Numbered from the stretch's first letter, positions 24,654 to 35,115 are shown. The stretch is DNA of 64,000 nucleotides from Lucinisca nassula (GCA_963580285.1 OY757026.1:63427396-63491395), one strand, 5' to 3'. Numbers and translations are program-made. Notes: generated by a model not told the origin, from the sequence alone.

Positions 24654-26744
24654 ATGCCACGCAAGAAGACATGGAAGAGGTCATTGGCAAAGACCCTGGT
24701 GAGGGCTAATGGTAGTAGCCCTGGGTTACTTATCTCAGATGTGGGCCTGACCCCCCTCATAGATCATGGAGGATCTAAGCCCCAATCGCTTGTAGCGATG
24801 GGGACATCTGTGCCAGGGTCAATTATTTTGTCAGATGTGGGTATGACCTGCCCCAGCGTATCATCTGGCCCAGGGTCATCTAGTTCTTCAGATGTGGGTA
24901 TGACCTGCCTCAGCGTGACATCTGATGCTTCAGTTTTACAAAGTAGAAATGACAAAGATATGAACTCAGTATTGCAAAGTAGAAATGACAAAGATATTTA
25001 CAGAAAACAACCAGAACAAAATATCGAAGTTTTGCAAAGTTCAAATGACAATACTAACAGACAACAACTAGGACAAAATACCAAAATACATTCACCCATA
25101 GAATTTACAAACACTGTATTTTCAAGCTCTACTCAAGTTGATGAAAAAATTATGTATACAGCATTTCCTTTAATGGAACAAACTGAAACAGTGCTATGGA
25201 AGCCTTCTAATGGTCCATTTAACTCTGTCAAATTTGAACTGGGATCTTTTCACCAAGGTTCAGAAATATTTAGCAATGAGTCCAGAGGATGCCAATGTAC
25301 TGCAAATGCACTTTGTTCATTAATATATGCAGCATACTCAGACATTGCTTGTAGTACAGATCTAGACAACATTCTTTTAGCTGGAGATAGTCTATATAAT
25401 AAGATCATTGGTGAATTAAAGGCAGAAGGTAAATTCAGGAGTAAGTTACTAAGCTTTGATGAACTTCCAAGATTAGTTTCAATTTTAAACAAAGAAGTTG
25501 TTGTGAAAACATCTGCTATTGTGACAGGTCTTTGCACAGAACAGTTTGTCAATACCAGTTTACCTACTCTTCACCAAGCATTGTACACTTGTCTACAAAA
25601 TTCTCCAAGTGTTTTATTAATGATGGGTTCAATTTGTTGCTCTGTGTTCAAGAGAGATTGTAAATATTTTATATTTGATTCACATTCACATGGTTTAAAT
25701 GGATTATCTGTTCCGGATGGAAAATCATTACTAGCTGCTTTCAATTGTTTAGATGATCTAGTTGCATTTCTATATGCATTGTTTGAAAGTATGATGATTT
25801 CAATTTCCACGCAGTTTGAAATTCTTCCTATAGACTTTGACTTATCTAATCCAGAGCATCATTCAATATTTGATATTGAAAATCATGCAGACAACCATAC
25901 TGACACTCCATGTGACTATGCTTGGAAAACTGTAACTTACAAGAGAAAGGTGTCTGAAAGCCATATGAGGAATTCACATGCAAGAGAAGACTTATTTGCT
26001 AATTCAAGCAGTGAAAATCATGCAACACTTATTGGCAAATACTTTAAAGATCAAAAGCATAAACTTGAAGAAAAGACACGGAATAGTACAAATGTGACTA
26101 AAAATCAAAAGATGAGGAACAAAGAAATAAAAATAAACAAGAAAAAAGCTGCAGAAAGAAAAGAAGATATGAGAGTTTATATGGAGAAACGAAGGCAAGA
26201 CTCTAACTTCAAAGGAAAAGACAAAGAGTATACACTAAAATCAATGCAGAGTGCTAGACAGTCTGAAGAATATCGAAAAAAGGATAAAGAATACACACTA
26301 AAATCTAAGCAGAGTGCTAGACAGTCTGAAGAATATCGAAAAAAGGATAAAGAATATACGCTAAAATCAATGCAGAGTGCTAGACAGTCTGAAGAATATC
26401 GAAAAAAGGATAAAGAATATACGCTAAAATCAATGCAGAGTGCTAGACAATCTGAAGAATATCGAAAAAAGGATAAAGAATATACACTAAAATCTAAGCA
26501 GAGTGCTAGACAGTCTGAAGAATATCGAAAAAAGGATAAAGAATATACGCTAAAATCAATGCAGAGTGCTAGACAATCTAAAGAATATCGAAAAAAGGAT
26601 AAAGAATATACACTAAAATCTAAGCAGAGTGCTAGACAGTCTGAAGAATATCGAAAAAAGGATAAAGAATATACGCTAAAATCAAAGCAGAGTGCTAGAC
26701 AATCTGAAGAATATTGTAGAAAAGACAAAGCTATGACAAAGTAG
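24654..26744 (+). CDS. Helentron N-terminal part: cysteine protease and basic repeats
   Basis: This is a 696-codon frame that ends where a retroelement tail supplies a TAG. Residues 1-185 are low-complexity, with short duplicated segments such as SDVGMTC. Residues about 195-395 form a papain-like cysteine protease: Gln201 in FHQG, Cys215 in GCQC, and Asp342 and His344 in FDSHS. Helentron proteases are usually called OTU. The Gln, Cys and Asp-x-His spacing (14 and 127 residues) looks closer to the deubiquitinating tegument-protease family (MEROPS C76), which is my inference. Residues about 520-690 are eight near-identical 21-residue Lys/Glu/Arg-rich repeats, probably helical. The frame resumes after the insertion at 28113. 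Confidence 0.8.
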   Translation: MPRKKTWKRSLAKTLVRANGSSPGLLISDVGLTPLIDHGGSKPQSLVAMGTSVPGSIILSDVGMTCPSVSSGPGSSSSSDVGMTCLSVTSDASVLQSRNDKDMNSVLQSRNDKDIYRKQPEQNIEVLQSSNDNTNRQQLGQNTKIHSPIEFTNTVFSSSTQVDEKIMYTAFPLMEQTETVLWKPSNGPFNSVKFELGSFHQGSEIFSNESRGCQCTANALCSLIYAAYSDIACSTDLDNILLAGDSLYNKIIGELKAEGKFRSKLLSFDELPRLVSILNKEVVVKTSAIVTGLCTEQFVNTSLPTLHQALYTCLQNSPSVLLMMGSICCSVFKRDCKYFIFDSHSHGLNGLSVPDGKSLLAAFNCLDDLVAFLYALFESMMISISTQFEILPIDFDLSNPEHHSIFDIENHADNHTDTPCDYAWKTVTYKRKVSESHMRNSHAREDLFANSSSENHATLIGKYFKDQKHKLEEKTRNSTNVTKNQKMRNKEIKINKKKAAERKEDMRVYMEKRRQDSNFKGKDKEYTLKSMQSARQSEEYRKKDKEYTLKSKQSARQSEEYRKKDKEYTLKSMQSARQSEEYRKKDKEYTLKSMQSARQSEEYRKKDKEYTLKSKQSARQSEEYRKKDKEYTLKSMQSARQSKEYRKKDKEYTLKSKQSARQSEEYRKKDKEYTLKSKQSARQSEEYCRKDKAMTK
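26209..26730 (+). repeat. 63-bp coding minisatellite, about 8 copies
   Basis: GGATAAAGAATA recurs every 63 bp (26282, 26345 and on), encoding 21-residue units around DKEYTLKS and QSARQSEEYRK. Alternate units differ by ATG against AAG in one codon (LKSMQ or LKSKQ). Identity between units is very high at DNA level, so copies were multiplied recently or kept alike by conversion. The reverse strand is also open, but only as a mirror of the repeat. Confidence 0.95.
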
Positions 26745-28112
26745 AAGTAAAACAAAGATCAGGAATTGATACAATTAACTTACTCCATCCACAAAAGACA
26801 CCAAAGGGAAAGAAATACAAACATTAAGCGACCAGACCATAATGGAAACCTAAACAAAGGAAGGCCATATGGACAGTTACTTTCCCACAAAATGGCAATA
26901 TGGCCATCCAAAATTAAAAGACACAAGTGATACACACAGTAAGTATCAAACAACAACATAAATAAATCGCCACAGAAGAGCCGCCTTGGAACGGTCAGTG
27001 GAAGATTTCCACTGGGGGGCTTAAATCGATTTTACGTGGCCACAATCCTCGCCCTTACTTCCGTCGCGATTTAGACAAATAATTTGTTCAGTCCGCATGA
27101 AGGCCTCCTAACTCATCAGTGCAACATCTCCGTGAACACAGAAATCAAAGAACCACAGAGGTGAGACAACGGTGAGGACTCGACAGCAAGAAACCACTGA
27201 AATGCTGGAGCAAAAGAAAACCAACAGTTAGACTCCGATGAGCCCGACCAGAGACAGAGCATCAGGCACCAACCAACATTATCTCTTTAATTTTCAATAA
27301 GCCTTTACGTTGGAGCCGTCATAGAATCTGAGGCCTGACCCACCGGCGTGCAATTAAAGAGGGAAGCAAAGTTGCCAACCGTGATTGGGTTAACTACCAT
27401 GCATGCAGTCTGTCGTATAATATCCATGTTGTACCCAATCTTTTTATATCGAAGAATGATTTTACGAAATTGGGTGCTGAAGTCATTGCGGTTATATATT
27501 TTTCTGAATTTATATACTAAGTCACCATAAAATTCGGGTTCCGATAGACCTTGTTGCAGAAGAGATTTAAGTCCAATATTGAATTTTGAAATTAAATCAG
27601 AATGGCGTCTATAAAATTTTGAAAAGGCTTTGCGTAGTTTATGGTACCGATAACCCTGATTAAGGAGTTTAGCCGTTAATAATTTATTACGAGTGTTGAA
27701 GTCAGTTACATGACTACACACTCTAGCAAATCGAATTAATTGCGAAATATAAACGCCATAGGATGGCGCACGAGGAACATCACCATCCAAAAAAGGAAAA
27801 TTTACAATCTCAAAATCAAAGTCATCGCGTTTATCATAAATTTTGCACGAAACAAATCCATCTACAATAGATAGATGTAAATCCAAAAACGGGGCCTCGG
27901 TATCAGAAGAATTTGCTTTATTTAACTGAAGTTCTAGGGGGTAAATCTGACTGATCAAACCATCAAAATAGGTATTATCAATATTTAATAAATCATCTAA
28001 ATATCTAGAAGTAGAGCTAAAAGCTTCAATAATTTCAGATTGGTTATCAATGGAAAGCGACAAAATGAAGTCTCTTTCATAACAATACAAGTACAGATCA
28101 GCCACAAGAGGT
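26742..28112 (-). mobile_element. 5'-truncated retroelement inserted antisense in the Helentron
   Basis: The element's 3' end is at 26742 (TAGAAGTAAAACAAAG on plus). It has about 560 bp of untranslated tail, then the C-terminal part of a reverse transcriptase, and is cut off near 28112 inside the motif before ADLYLY. The Helentron frame resumes on the other side. A perfect target duplication is not evident: ATGACAAAG on the left and ATGAGAAGG on the right are similar but not equal. The tail is nearly identical to the plus-strand copy at 35375-35978. Confidence 0.85.
27305..28112 (-). pseudogene. Reverse transcriptase, C-terminal fragment
   Basis: About 268 residues are open, with no internal start required. 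The frame opens with PLVADLYLYCYE, has the catalytic-type RYLDDLL (YLDD) near residue 35, then LDLHLSI, KIYDKRDDF, NFPFLDG, GVYISQLIRFAR, and ends ASDSMTAPT. This arrangement is a family widespread in marine invertebrate genomes. The frame stops without a C-terminal GIY-YIG nuclease. A Penelope-like element with the nuclease at the N-terminus (Naiad type) would fit, but I cannot exclude another lineage. The finger region upstream of the YLDD domain is missing, so it is not functional. Confidence 0.75.
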
Positions 28113-29086
28113 GTATGAGAAGGGCTAGATTAATAGATGAATACAAAAAATGGGAAAGTGAAAAGAAACGAGAATCTCGAGAATGCCTTGAATTAAAAAA
28201 AAAAGATATTGCAATACAAAATCTATCAAAGAGGAAGGCGAGATCAGATCCATACAAATTAGAACAAGAAAGGGTTGCAAAACAACAGTGGAGACTAAAT
28301 GAAAAAAACAAGAAAGCTGAAAACATTATAAACAGTAAAAGAAAAGCTACCAAGCGTAAAGATCCATCTTTTTCACAAGTTGAAAAGATAAACACAAAGC
28401 GCAGAAAATGTGGTAGTGATATTGATGTTTGTATTGAAAAGTTTCACAAGAATATATCAGTTGGACCTGTCTATATATGTAGTTGCTGTCAACAGACATG
28501 GTTTGAAGAGACTGTATCAAAAGCTAAGACATTTGTTTCTAAAGACAAGGAAAAGTACTTAACAGGGGTGAAATCAGTCAATGAAGAAGAATGGATATGC
28601 TGTACATGCAAAGACAATATTAAGTGTGGTAAAGTCCCAAAATTGTCTGTTGTAAATGGAATGAAGTGGCCACCAAAACCAAGAGAATTGGAGTTGTTTC
28701 CACTTGAAGAACGCCTTATTGCTTTACGTATACCATTCATGCAGATGAGAGAACTACCTAGAGGTCGCCAGTTATCAGTAAAAGGAAATGTTGTTAATGT
28801 ACCTGTTGACATTCAACCAGTTGTAAATGCTTTACCTAGGCCTTTTGATGAAAATGTTACAGTTGCAGTGAAATTAAAGAAGAAGATGTCATTTAAGTCA
28901 TATGTTTTCTCAGAAAATGTTCGACCATATCATGTGCTTTGTGCTTTGCATTGGCTAATGAGTGGTAGTGAATTGTACAAAAACGCAAATGTTGAAATAG
29001 ACCAGCAGTGGTTAAAGAGAATCACAGAAGAAAGTAATGAAACACTGCATGCATTTTTTGAATCACAAAAAAAAACCCTGCTCTGA
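28113..29086 (+). CDS. Helentron middle part: zinc-binding and DUF6570 region
   Basis: This continues the Helentron protein after the retroelement. Residues are numbered from an open frame that enters at 28040; the first two dozen belong to the insertion. A Lys/Glu/Arg-rich helical stretch comes first. CSCC (147-150) and CCTC (187-190) look like a paired metal site. From about 205 to 340 the sequence has the DUF6570 pattern, including EERLIALRIPFMQMRELPRG and NVVNVPVDI, which in Helitrons precedes the Rep domain. The frame ends in TGA at 29084-29086, just after nine As. One base fewer there would continue it for about 32 acidic codons. Confidence 0.75.
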
Positions 29087-29178
29087 AACAAATAATGAAG
29101 ATTCTGATGGTGTTTTGGATGAAAGTCTTCAGGATAGTCCATGTAATCAGAACCAAGCTGAGGTTATACATAATTTTT

Positions 29179-32100
29179 TTTGAGTTGTGTACAAAAGAAT
29201 GTTCAAAGTATGATATAATTGATTTTGATGGTGTTGTTAGTGAAATGTGTAACAATTATCCAAACGATCAGTTAGAAAAAAATGATGATATTTCAAATCA
29301 TAACACACCTCATGTCGAAGAACTGTATGATTCAGATGCAGAAGAAATCGCACAAGAAAATGTGGGAAATATTGACACTCTATTGGATGATGCAGATCTT
29401 GAAAACAGAAATTCTACATTCATATTTGCTCCTGGAGAAGGTCAAAGGCCACTCAGTATATTTCAAGATAAAGATTCAGAATATCTTTGTTTTCCAACCA
29501 TATTTTGTGGGCAGAGGCGCATAGATAATGATGATAGAAAAGTGCCTGTACATTATAGTGATATTGCAAAATGGGAATTGAGAAGCCAGGATAGGCGTGC
29601 TGCTAACAGTGTACCCAATATATTTTTTAAACTGAAAAAAATACAAATGAAGCAACTGAACGATAAAGCAAACCTTGCTGTTAGAAGGTGCCAAACGGGA
29701 ACAAATAATATTACTGCAGTACAAGCAAGAAACTCAGAGTGTATTGACAGTATTGTAAAAAATGATGAAGGTTACTATTTGTTTAAACAGCTAAGAAATT
29801 CTCCAGCATATTTAGAATCTAGAAAAAAAGATGTTTATGCTATGATTCGTCAGTTGGGTTTGCCAACTTGGTTTATGTCATTGTCCTCTGCTGATACAAG
29901 ATGGATTGAGCTTTTGAAAATGCTAGCTACCTTAAATAAAAATTTCAACTACACTGATGATCAAATTGAAAACTTGGCATGGGAACAAAAGATAAAACTT
30001 ATTCAATCGGATCCAGTCACTTGTTCTAGATATTTCGAGCATAGAGTTAAAGAATTCATCAACACAGTTCTAAAGAGTGAGCATGAACCTCTTGGAAAAG
30101 TTGTTGATTACTTTTTTAGAGTGGAATTTCAGCAACGTGGATCGCCACACATTCATATGATTGTATGGGTACAGAATGCACCAAAATTCAATGTGGATTC
30201 GGATGTAGAGTTGACTGCTTATGTGGATCAGTTTTTGAAATGTTCTATAGATAATTCACATCTTCGTCATTTGATAGAACTTCAAATTCACAAACATTCT
30301 AGAACATGTAGAAAACGAGAAGATAAAATCTGTCGATTTGGTTATCCTTTGCCACCTCTTTCCAAAATTATGGTCTTACAGCCTCTCGAAACTGAAAAAG
30401 ACAAGTATTATAAATTGTACCAAAACTTACAGAAAACAATGAACAGTAAGAAAGATGGATATGATATGTCTTATGAGGAGTTTCTGACAAGTGTTGTCCA
30501 AATGAGTGAGGAAGAATATATTAAATGTATCAGAAGTTCTTTAAACTCTTCAAAAGTGTTTTTGAAAAGAAAACCAAGTGAAATCCGTGTAAATTTGTAC
30601 AATGATAGTGTGTTAAAAGCTTGGAAGGCAAACATTGATATACAATTTGTGTTAGATCCATATGCTTGTGCTATGTATATAGTTTCATATATTAGTAAAT
30701 CTCAAAGAGGGATGAGTAATTTGTTGCATGCAGCTGCAAAAGAAGCAAGGAATGGCAATATGGATCTCAAAAGACAAGTTAGACATATTGGAAATGTGTT
30801 TTCAAACAGTGTCGAACTAAGTGCACAAGAGGCAGTTTATTTGGTACTGCAAATGCCATTGACTAAAAGTTCAAGGAGTGTTGTCTTCATAAATACGTCA
30901 CTTCCAACCCAGAGAGTACAGTTACTGAAACCAAAGTCAGTACTTGATGAATTGCCGGCAGACTCGACAGATATAATGTCAGACAATAAAATTAAAAGAT
31001 ACTCGAAGCGTCCCAAACCATTGGAAAAGTATTGCTTAGCCGATTATGTGTCTGAGTTAGAAGTCATTTACCCAGATGGACATAATGATAGTAGAGATGA
31101 GGAGGAGCAAGATTATGAGAAAGATGCAGAAGTGTCAGATGAAGAATGCTTTGGTGATGGTGAAACTATTTTAACTTTAAAGAATGACATAAAAATCAAA
31201 CGATGTCGTAATTCTAAAATAATAAGGTATGTGAGATTCAATCGCAAAACAGATGAAGAGAACTATTATAGAGAGAAACTTCTACTTTTTCACCCATGGA
31301 GAAATGAAGAGACTGACTTACTTGGAACTTTTAGAACATATAAAGAACACTATGAGTCAATGAAGCATGTGATAGATCATAAATGTTCCACTTACGAACA
31401 TTATGCTGAAGAGTTGGAATTAGCAAGAGATTTAGCAGAAATTGAATATGATGCATTCGATGATATTGCTCCAAGTACACAACAAGTTGAAGGTGATGAT
31501 GCTGAAATTGAACCAATTCAGTCTGAAGAGTTTATATATTTTAATCCTGATAGAATTGAGCATAGAGACTATGATATAGGGACTGAAATTGGATGTTACG
31601 TTTCTGCACCTCAGATTGATGTGAATGAAAATATTCTTTCAGATATTGATTACAGAAAGCTCTTGCAGTGTTTAAATAGTAAACAAAAACAGTTTTACTA
31701 TCATGTGATTCACTGGATTAAAACAAAAGATGCCCCCTTATATGCATTTCTTTCTGGTGGAGCTGGTGTTGGAAAAAGTCTAGTTATTCGAGCATTGTAT
31801 CAGACTTTGTTTAGAATATTAAATCTGAAAGAAGGAGAAGATGCGGATCACACAAGGGTTCTTCTTTGTGCATTTACAGGAAAAGCAGCATTTAATATTA
31901 ATGGTTCTACCATCTCATATGCATTTAAACAAAAGTATAAGCAATCGGATCAAACATTAACCTGTGACAGTCTGAATACCTTTAGATCAAAATACCGTGA
32001 TTTGTCAGTTGTGATTATTGATGAAATTTCAATGGTTAGTAATTCTATGTTGAATTTTATTGATCAGAGACTTCAAGCATTGAAAGGAACAAGAACGCCT

Positions 32101-33816
32101 TTTGGTGGTGTTAGCATTATTGCTGTTGGTGATCTTTATCAGTTGAAACCAGTGAGTGGTGATTGGATATTTAATGACATGAAACATGATGCAGCTGCTT
32201 TATCACAAAATCTCTGGAAAGACTTATTTACCATGTTTGAACTAACAGAAATTATGAGACAAAAAGATGACCTTGAATTTGCAGAATTGTTAAATAGATT
32301 AAGGATCAATGCCTTGACTGCTGAAGACAAGAATAGGTTTAAGCAATGTGAAGTAACTAAAAAGGATACTGAGTATCAGAAAAATGCGCCTCACCTCTTT
32401 GCAGAAAACTATTTCATGCATGTTTTTAATGATGAAATTATAAGAAATATGGCAACAGAAAAGGTTGAAATACCATGCATGGATACATATGTCTCACCTA
32501 AGTTATCTAAAGAAAAGATAGACTGTGCACTCAAGAATCTAAAGAATGTAACAGATTCAAACCAAACAGCAAATTTACATTGCTCGTTAACAGTTGTTGT
32601 TGACATGATTTATGATTTAACAATAAACATAAAAACAGAAGATGGACTAGCAAATGGAGCATCATGTGTAGTTAAGTTTATTGAGTATAAACTACAAACC
32701 ACACGACGTCCAAGCATAATTTGGGTCCAGTTTGATGACAAAAAAGCAGGAATTGAAACAAGAATCAAATACAAAAACAGGGGACTGTATCATAGCAATA
32801 TTGATGAAAATTGGACACCAATTTTTGATGTCAACAGGTCATTTACTTACAACAGAAAGACCTTTCAGAGAGTTCAATTCCCTTTGCAACCTTCTGCAGG
32901 GCGTTCAGTACATAGAGCACAAGGTAGTACCCTTGAAAGAGTTGTTATTGACTTATCACAACGTAAAACCCGCAAAGTTCCACATTTACATTATGTAGCA
33001 CTCAGCAGGGTAAGGTCAATTGAGAAGCTTCAGATCCTTAACTTCAATGAGAAAGCATTACAAGTTGATGATCAGGTTAAGACAGAAATGCAGCGATTGC
33101 ATGAAACAGCAGTGCTTCAGCTGTGTGATACATCTTTAGAATTGATAGATCCAGTTTCGCATTTCAAAGTTGCTTTCAATAATTGTAGATCCTTGAATCT
33201 TCATTTTGATGATGTTAGACATGACAAAAATCTGTTGTCAACGCACATATTTGGATTAGCAGAAACACGACTACATCAGCCTGATAATGATAGTGATTAT
33301 GTAATAGAAGGCTATTGTTTGACAAGAAATGACCAAATTGGATACAGTACTTGCAAAAGACCTCCTCATGGATTAGCAGTTTATGTCAAAGATGATATCA
33401 TTATTATACAGAAGAGAAAGTATAGTTCAGATACATTAGAATTTATTATGATAACTGCCAGGCATGTCTCGATTGAAAGTCAGATCGTATTTTTGTATAA
33501 GTCACCTCAAATGTCTGACAGTAATCTTCTTTCTTGTCTGAACAAAGAACTTATTCCATATTTGACCCCATCAAAGCCATTGATGATAATTGGAGATTTC
33601 AATATTAATGTTTTGCTGAAACATAGCATTGTGAAGAAATTAAGTGATAAGTTTTCATGCAAAATGCTTATAAAAGAATGTACCACAGATCATATGACAA
33701 CGCTTGATTTGGTATTTTCTAATGTTGATTTTTCATATGTTGATGGTGCAGTTGGAACATGTGAAACATACTGGTCAGATCACAAAATAGTCTTTTTGCA
33801 CATGAAATCCACATAG
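29179..33816 (+). CDS. Helentron Rep-helicase-endonuclease
   Basis: This is the large catalytic frame. It is open from 29095 but is probably native only from the T8 run at 29174. Residues are numbered from 29095. The Rep region (about 236-560) has PTWFMSL, the HUH motif HIH at 352-354 inside GSPHIHMIVW, and the paired tyrosines Y528 and Y532 in MYIVSYISK. The Pif1-type helicase (about 850-1330) has GGAGVGKS at 888-895, IIDE with D976, GDLYQLKPV, HRAQGSTLERVVIDLS and HYVALSRVRS. The endonuclease/exonuclease/phosphatase domain (about 1357-1573) has NCRS, AETRL, GDFN at 1500-1503, TLDLVFSN and SDHK at 1561-1564. Rep nicks and joins the single strand, and the helicase unwinds. The role of the endonuclease in Helentrons is not settled. 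The frame ends normally at TAG. Confidence 0.92.
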   Translation, partial: FELCTKECSKYDIIDFDGVVSEMCNNYPNDQLEKNDDISNHNTPHVEELYDSDAEEIAQENVGNIDTLLDDADLENRNSTFIFAPGEGQRPLSIFQDKDSEYLCFPTIFCGQRRIDNDDRKVPVHYSDIAKWELRSQDRRAANSVPNIFFKLKKIQMKQLNDKANLAVRRCQTGTNNITAVQARNSECIDSIVKNDEGYYLFKQLRNSPAYLESRKKDVYAMIRQLGLPTWFMSLSSADTRWIELLKMLATLNKNFNYTDDQIENLAWEQKIKLIQSDPVTCSRYFEHRVKEFINTVLKSEHEPLGKVVDYFFRVEFQQRGSPHIHMIVWVQNAPKFNVDSDVELTAYVDQFLKCSIDNSHLRHLIELQIHKHSRTCRKREDKICRFGYPLPPLSKIMVLQPLETEKDKYYKLYQNLQKTMNSKKDGYDMSYEEFLTSVVQMSEEEYIKCIRSSLNSSKVFLKRKPSEIRVNLYNDSVLKAWKANIDIQFVLDPYACAMYIVSYISKSQRGMSNLLHAAAKEARNGNMDLKRQVRHIGNVFSNSVELSAQEAVYLVLQMPLTKSSRSVVFINTSLPTQRVQLLKPKSVLDELPADSTDIMSDNKIKRYSKRPKPLEKYCLADYVSELEVIYPDGHNDSRDEEEQDYEKDAEVSDEECFGDGETILTLKNDIKIKRCRNSKIIRYVRFNRKTDEENYYREKLLLFHPWRNEETDLLGTFRTYKEHYESMKHVIDHKCSTYEHYAEELELARDLAEIEYDAFDDIAPSTQQVEGDDAEIEPIQSEEFIYFNPDRIEHRDYDIGTEIGCYVSAPQIDVNENILSDIDYRKLLQCLNSKQKQFYYHVIHWIKTKDAPLYAFLSGGAGVGKSLVIRALYQTLFRILNLKEGEDADHTRVLLCAFTGKAAFNINGSTISYAFKQKYKQSDQTLTCDSLNTFRSKYRDLSVVIIDEISMVSNSMLNFIDQRLQALKGTRTPFGGVSIIAVGDLYQLKPVSGDWIFNDMKHDAAALSQNLWKDLFTMFELTEIMRQKDDLEFAELLNRLRINALTAEDKNRFKQCEVTKKDTEYQKNAPHLFAENYFMHVFNDEIIRNMATEKVEIPCMDTYVSPKLSKEKIDCALKNLKNVTDSNQTANLHCSLTVVVDMIYDLTINIKTEDGLANGASCVVKFIEYKLQTTRRPSIIWVQFDDKKAGIETRIKYKNRGLYHSNIDENWTPIFDVNRSFTYNRKTFQRVQFPLQPSAGRSVHRAQGSTLERVVIDLSQRKTRKVPHLHYVALSRVRSIEKLQILNFNEKALQVDDQVKTEMQRLHETAVLQLCDTSLELIDPVSHFKVAFNNCRSLNLHFDDVRHDKNLLSTHIFGLAETRLHQPDNDSDYVIEGYCLTRNDQIGYSTCKRPPHGLAVYVKDDIIIIQKRKYSSDTLEFIMITARHVSIESQIVFLYKSPQMSDSNLLSCLNKELIPYLTPSKPLMIIGDFNINVLLKHSIVKKLSDKFSCKMLIKECTTDHMTTLDLVFSNVDFSYVDGAVGTCETYWSDHKIVFLHMKST

Positions 33817-34690
33817 TTGAAGACTTTTCACCTGCATAATTTTAAATATATAAAACCAGTCTCTCAAATTAAGGTTGCTTTTTTGGTGAAATTGGATCAG
33901 AGGAATCTATTGGTCAGATCATAAGTACCACACTTTTTGCATAACAACTGGGAAATCATGTCAAATAGTTTTATGCTACTTTTCAGTGCACTCACCCACC
34001 ACATAAAATGCTGTATTTACCTTTTTAAAGGCAGATATTGCTGGTGGTTTGGCAAGATTTGGGTGGCCACCACTTACAGATATCAGGAAATGAGCACCCC
34101 TGTAAAACTCCTTATATAGAGAAGAGTGGAGTTTACAGGGCTTTTCTTTATTTTCTATACATATTTTTACCATTTTCTTACTCGAAACATAGACAGTGAG
34201 GTGTTTCTCTAAATGATCTATGTTTGAAGCTGAAATAAGAAAAATATATAAATTTTCATTCGAAAATGCTAATTTTTCTATCATGACTGAAAGCATTACA
34301 TATATGAATGCATTATTCTAATGGAATAGGTCCTCTTTTTCCAGTCAGAAGTGAGAAATAGGACATCTCGAAAAAACAACATGGAAAAATAAAAGTTTAA
34401 TCTTAAAGGACCTTAATAATATTTAATATTTTATTTGGTTTTCCAGTTTTATAGTAGGTTAAAAAATATTTTTAAGTATGATTTCAACCTTTTTTCTTAG
34501 AATTTATGTGCACAAGATGAAACTACATTTTCTGTTGGCATAAAAATTTTGAAGATTATAAAGCATCTGATAGTCTGTTGATACAGTGGAGGTTTCAAAG
34601 ATTGACTTGTATGTATGTATATTTTTATGATGTCATATTACATGGATGCTGTTGATGTACCTTTGGTTAATATTAATTATACTCTTCAAC
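33817..34690. other. Region after the Helentron ORF, no terminus seen
   Basis: AT-rich. I find no G-box, hairpin and CTTGTT end here, so the Helentron does not visibly stop close to its last codon. A hairpin-like pair, CTGTAAAACTCC and GGAGTTTACAGG, lies at about 34099-34141, similar in design to the MITE at 34700. Confidence 0.45.
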
Positions 34691-34699
34691 TGGATTCAC

Positions 34700-34965
34700 A
34701 TCACATGAACAAGCCTGTGAAATAAACACCCCCTTAAACCCCACTTTATATTGAGAAATCTGGGGGTTTATAGGGGTATAAGTTATTTTTCTTATTTCTG
34801 CTCCAATACATAGGTTGTGGGTACTCATTAGAACTGCCTCAATGAGGCGGTTCTAACTAGCACCCGCCACCTGTGTTTGCAGTATAAATAAGGAAAATAT
34901 CATGGATTTTCATAAAATAAGCAGCTATTTTGAAGATTAAAAAAATGCATTATGTTGCAAGGGTG
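34700..34965. mobile_element. Foldback MITE family M1, copy 1
   Basis: The core hairpin AGAACTGCCTCAATGAGGCGGTTCT is split here as AGAACTGCCTC and GAGGCGGTTCT around 34830-34854. Beside it is a second hairpin, CCCCCTTAAACCCC with GGGGGTTTATAGGGG (34731-34780). An AAATAAGGAAAATATCA-type flank recurs in the copies at 50020 and 51160. Confidence 0.65.
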
Positions 34966-35115
34966 TTATTATCTTAGTTCTTAGATGTATTGCAGAATAA
35001 TTAAAAAATATTAATTCTTTACTTATCTACAAACATTTGCTACCTTCATATTAAACATCTGACCAGACACTTTGTCAGGGGAAGAATTGACTTACAATGT
35101 ACATTATGTCCATTT

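Larger units (their letters stand above)
24640..33816 (+). mobile_element. Helentron coding core (interrupted)
   Basis: The domain order protease, basic repeats, DUF6570, HUH Rep, superfamily 1 helicase, then apurinic-type endonuclease is that of Helentrons, the animal branch of Helitron rolling-circle transposons. Catalytic motifs of Rep, helicase and endonuclease look intact. Three lesions break the reading frame: a 1.4-kb antisense retroelement insertion at 26742-28112, an extra base in an A9 run (29067-29075) and another in a T8 run (29174-29181). This copy is therefore probably recent but not currently able to make full-length protein. Termini are not adjacent to the ORFs; candidates lie at 14674 and 37450. 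Confidence 0.85.

Noticed and set aside
26177..26755. 192-codon minus-strand ORF with Ser/Phe/Tyr-rich repeats
   Set aside because: Mirror of the 63-bp coding minisatellite of the Helentron protein; it has no independent support.
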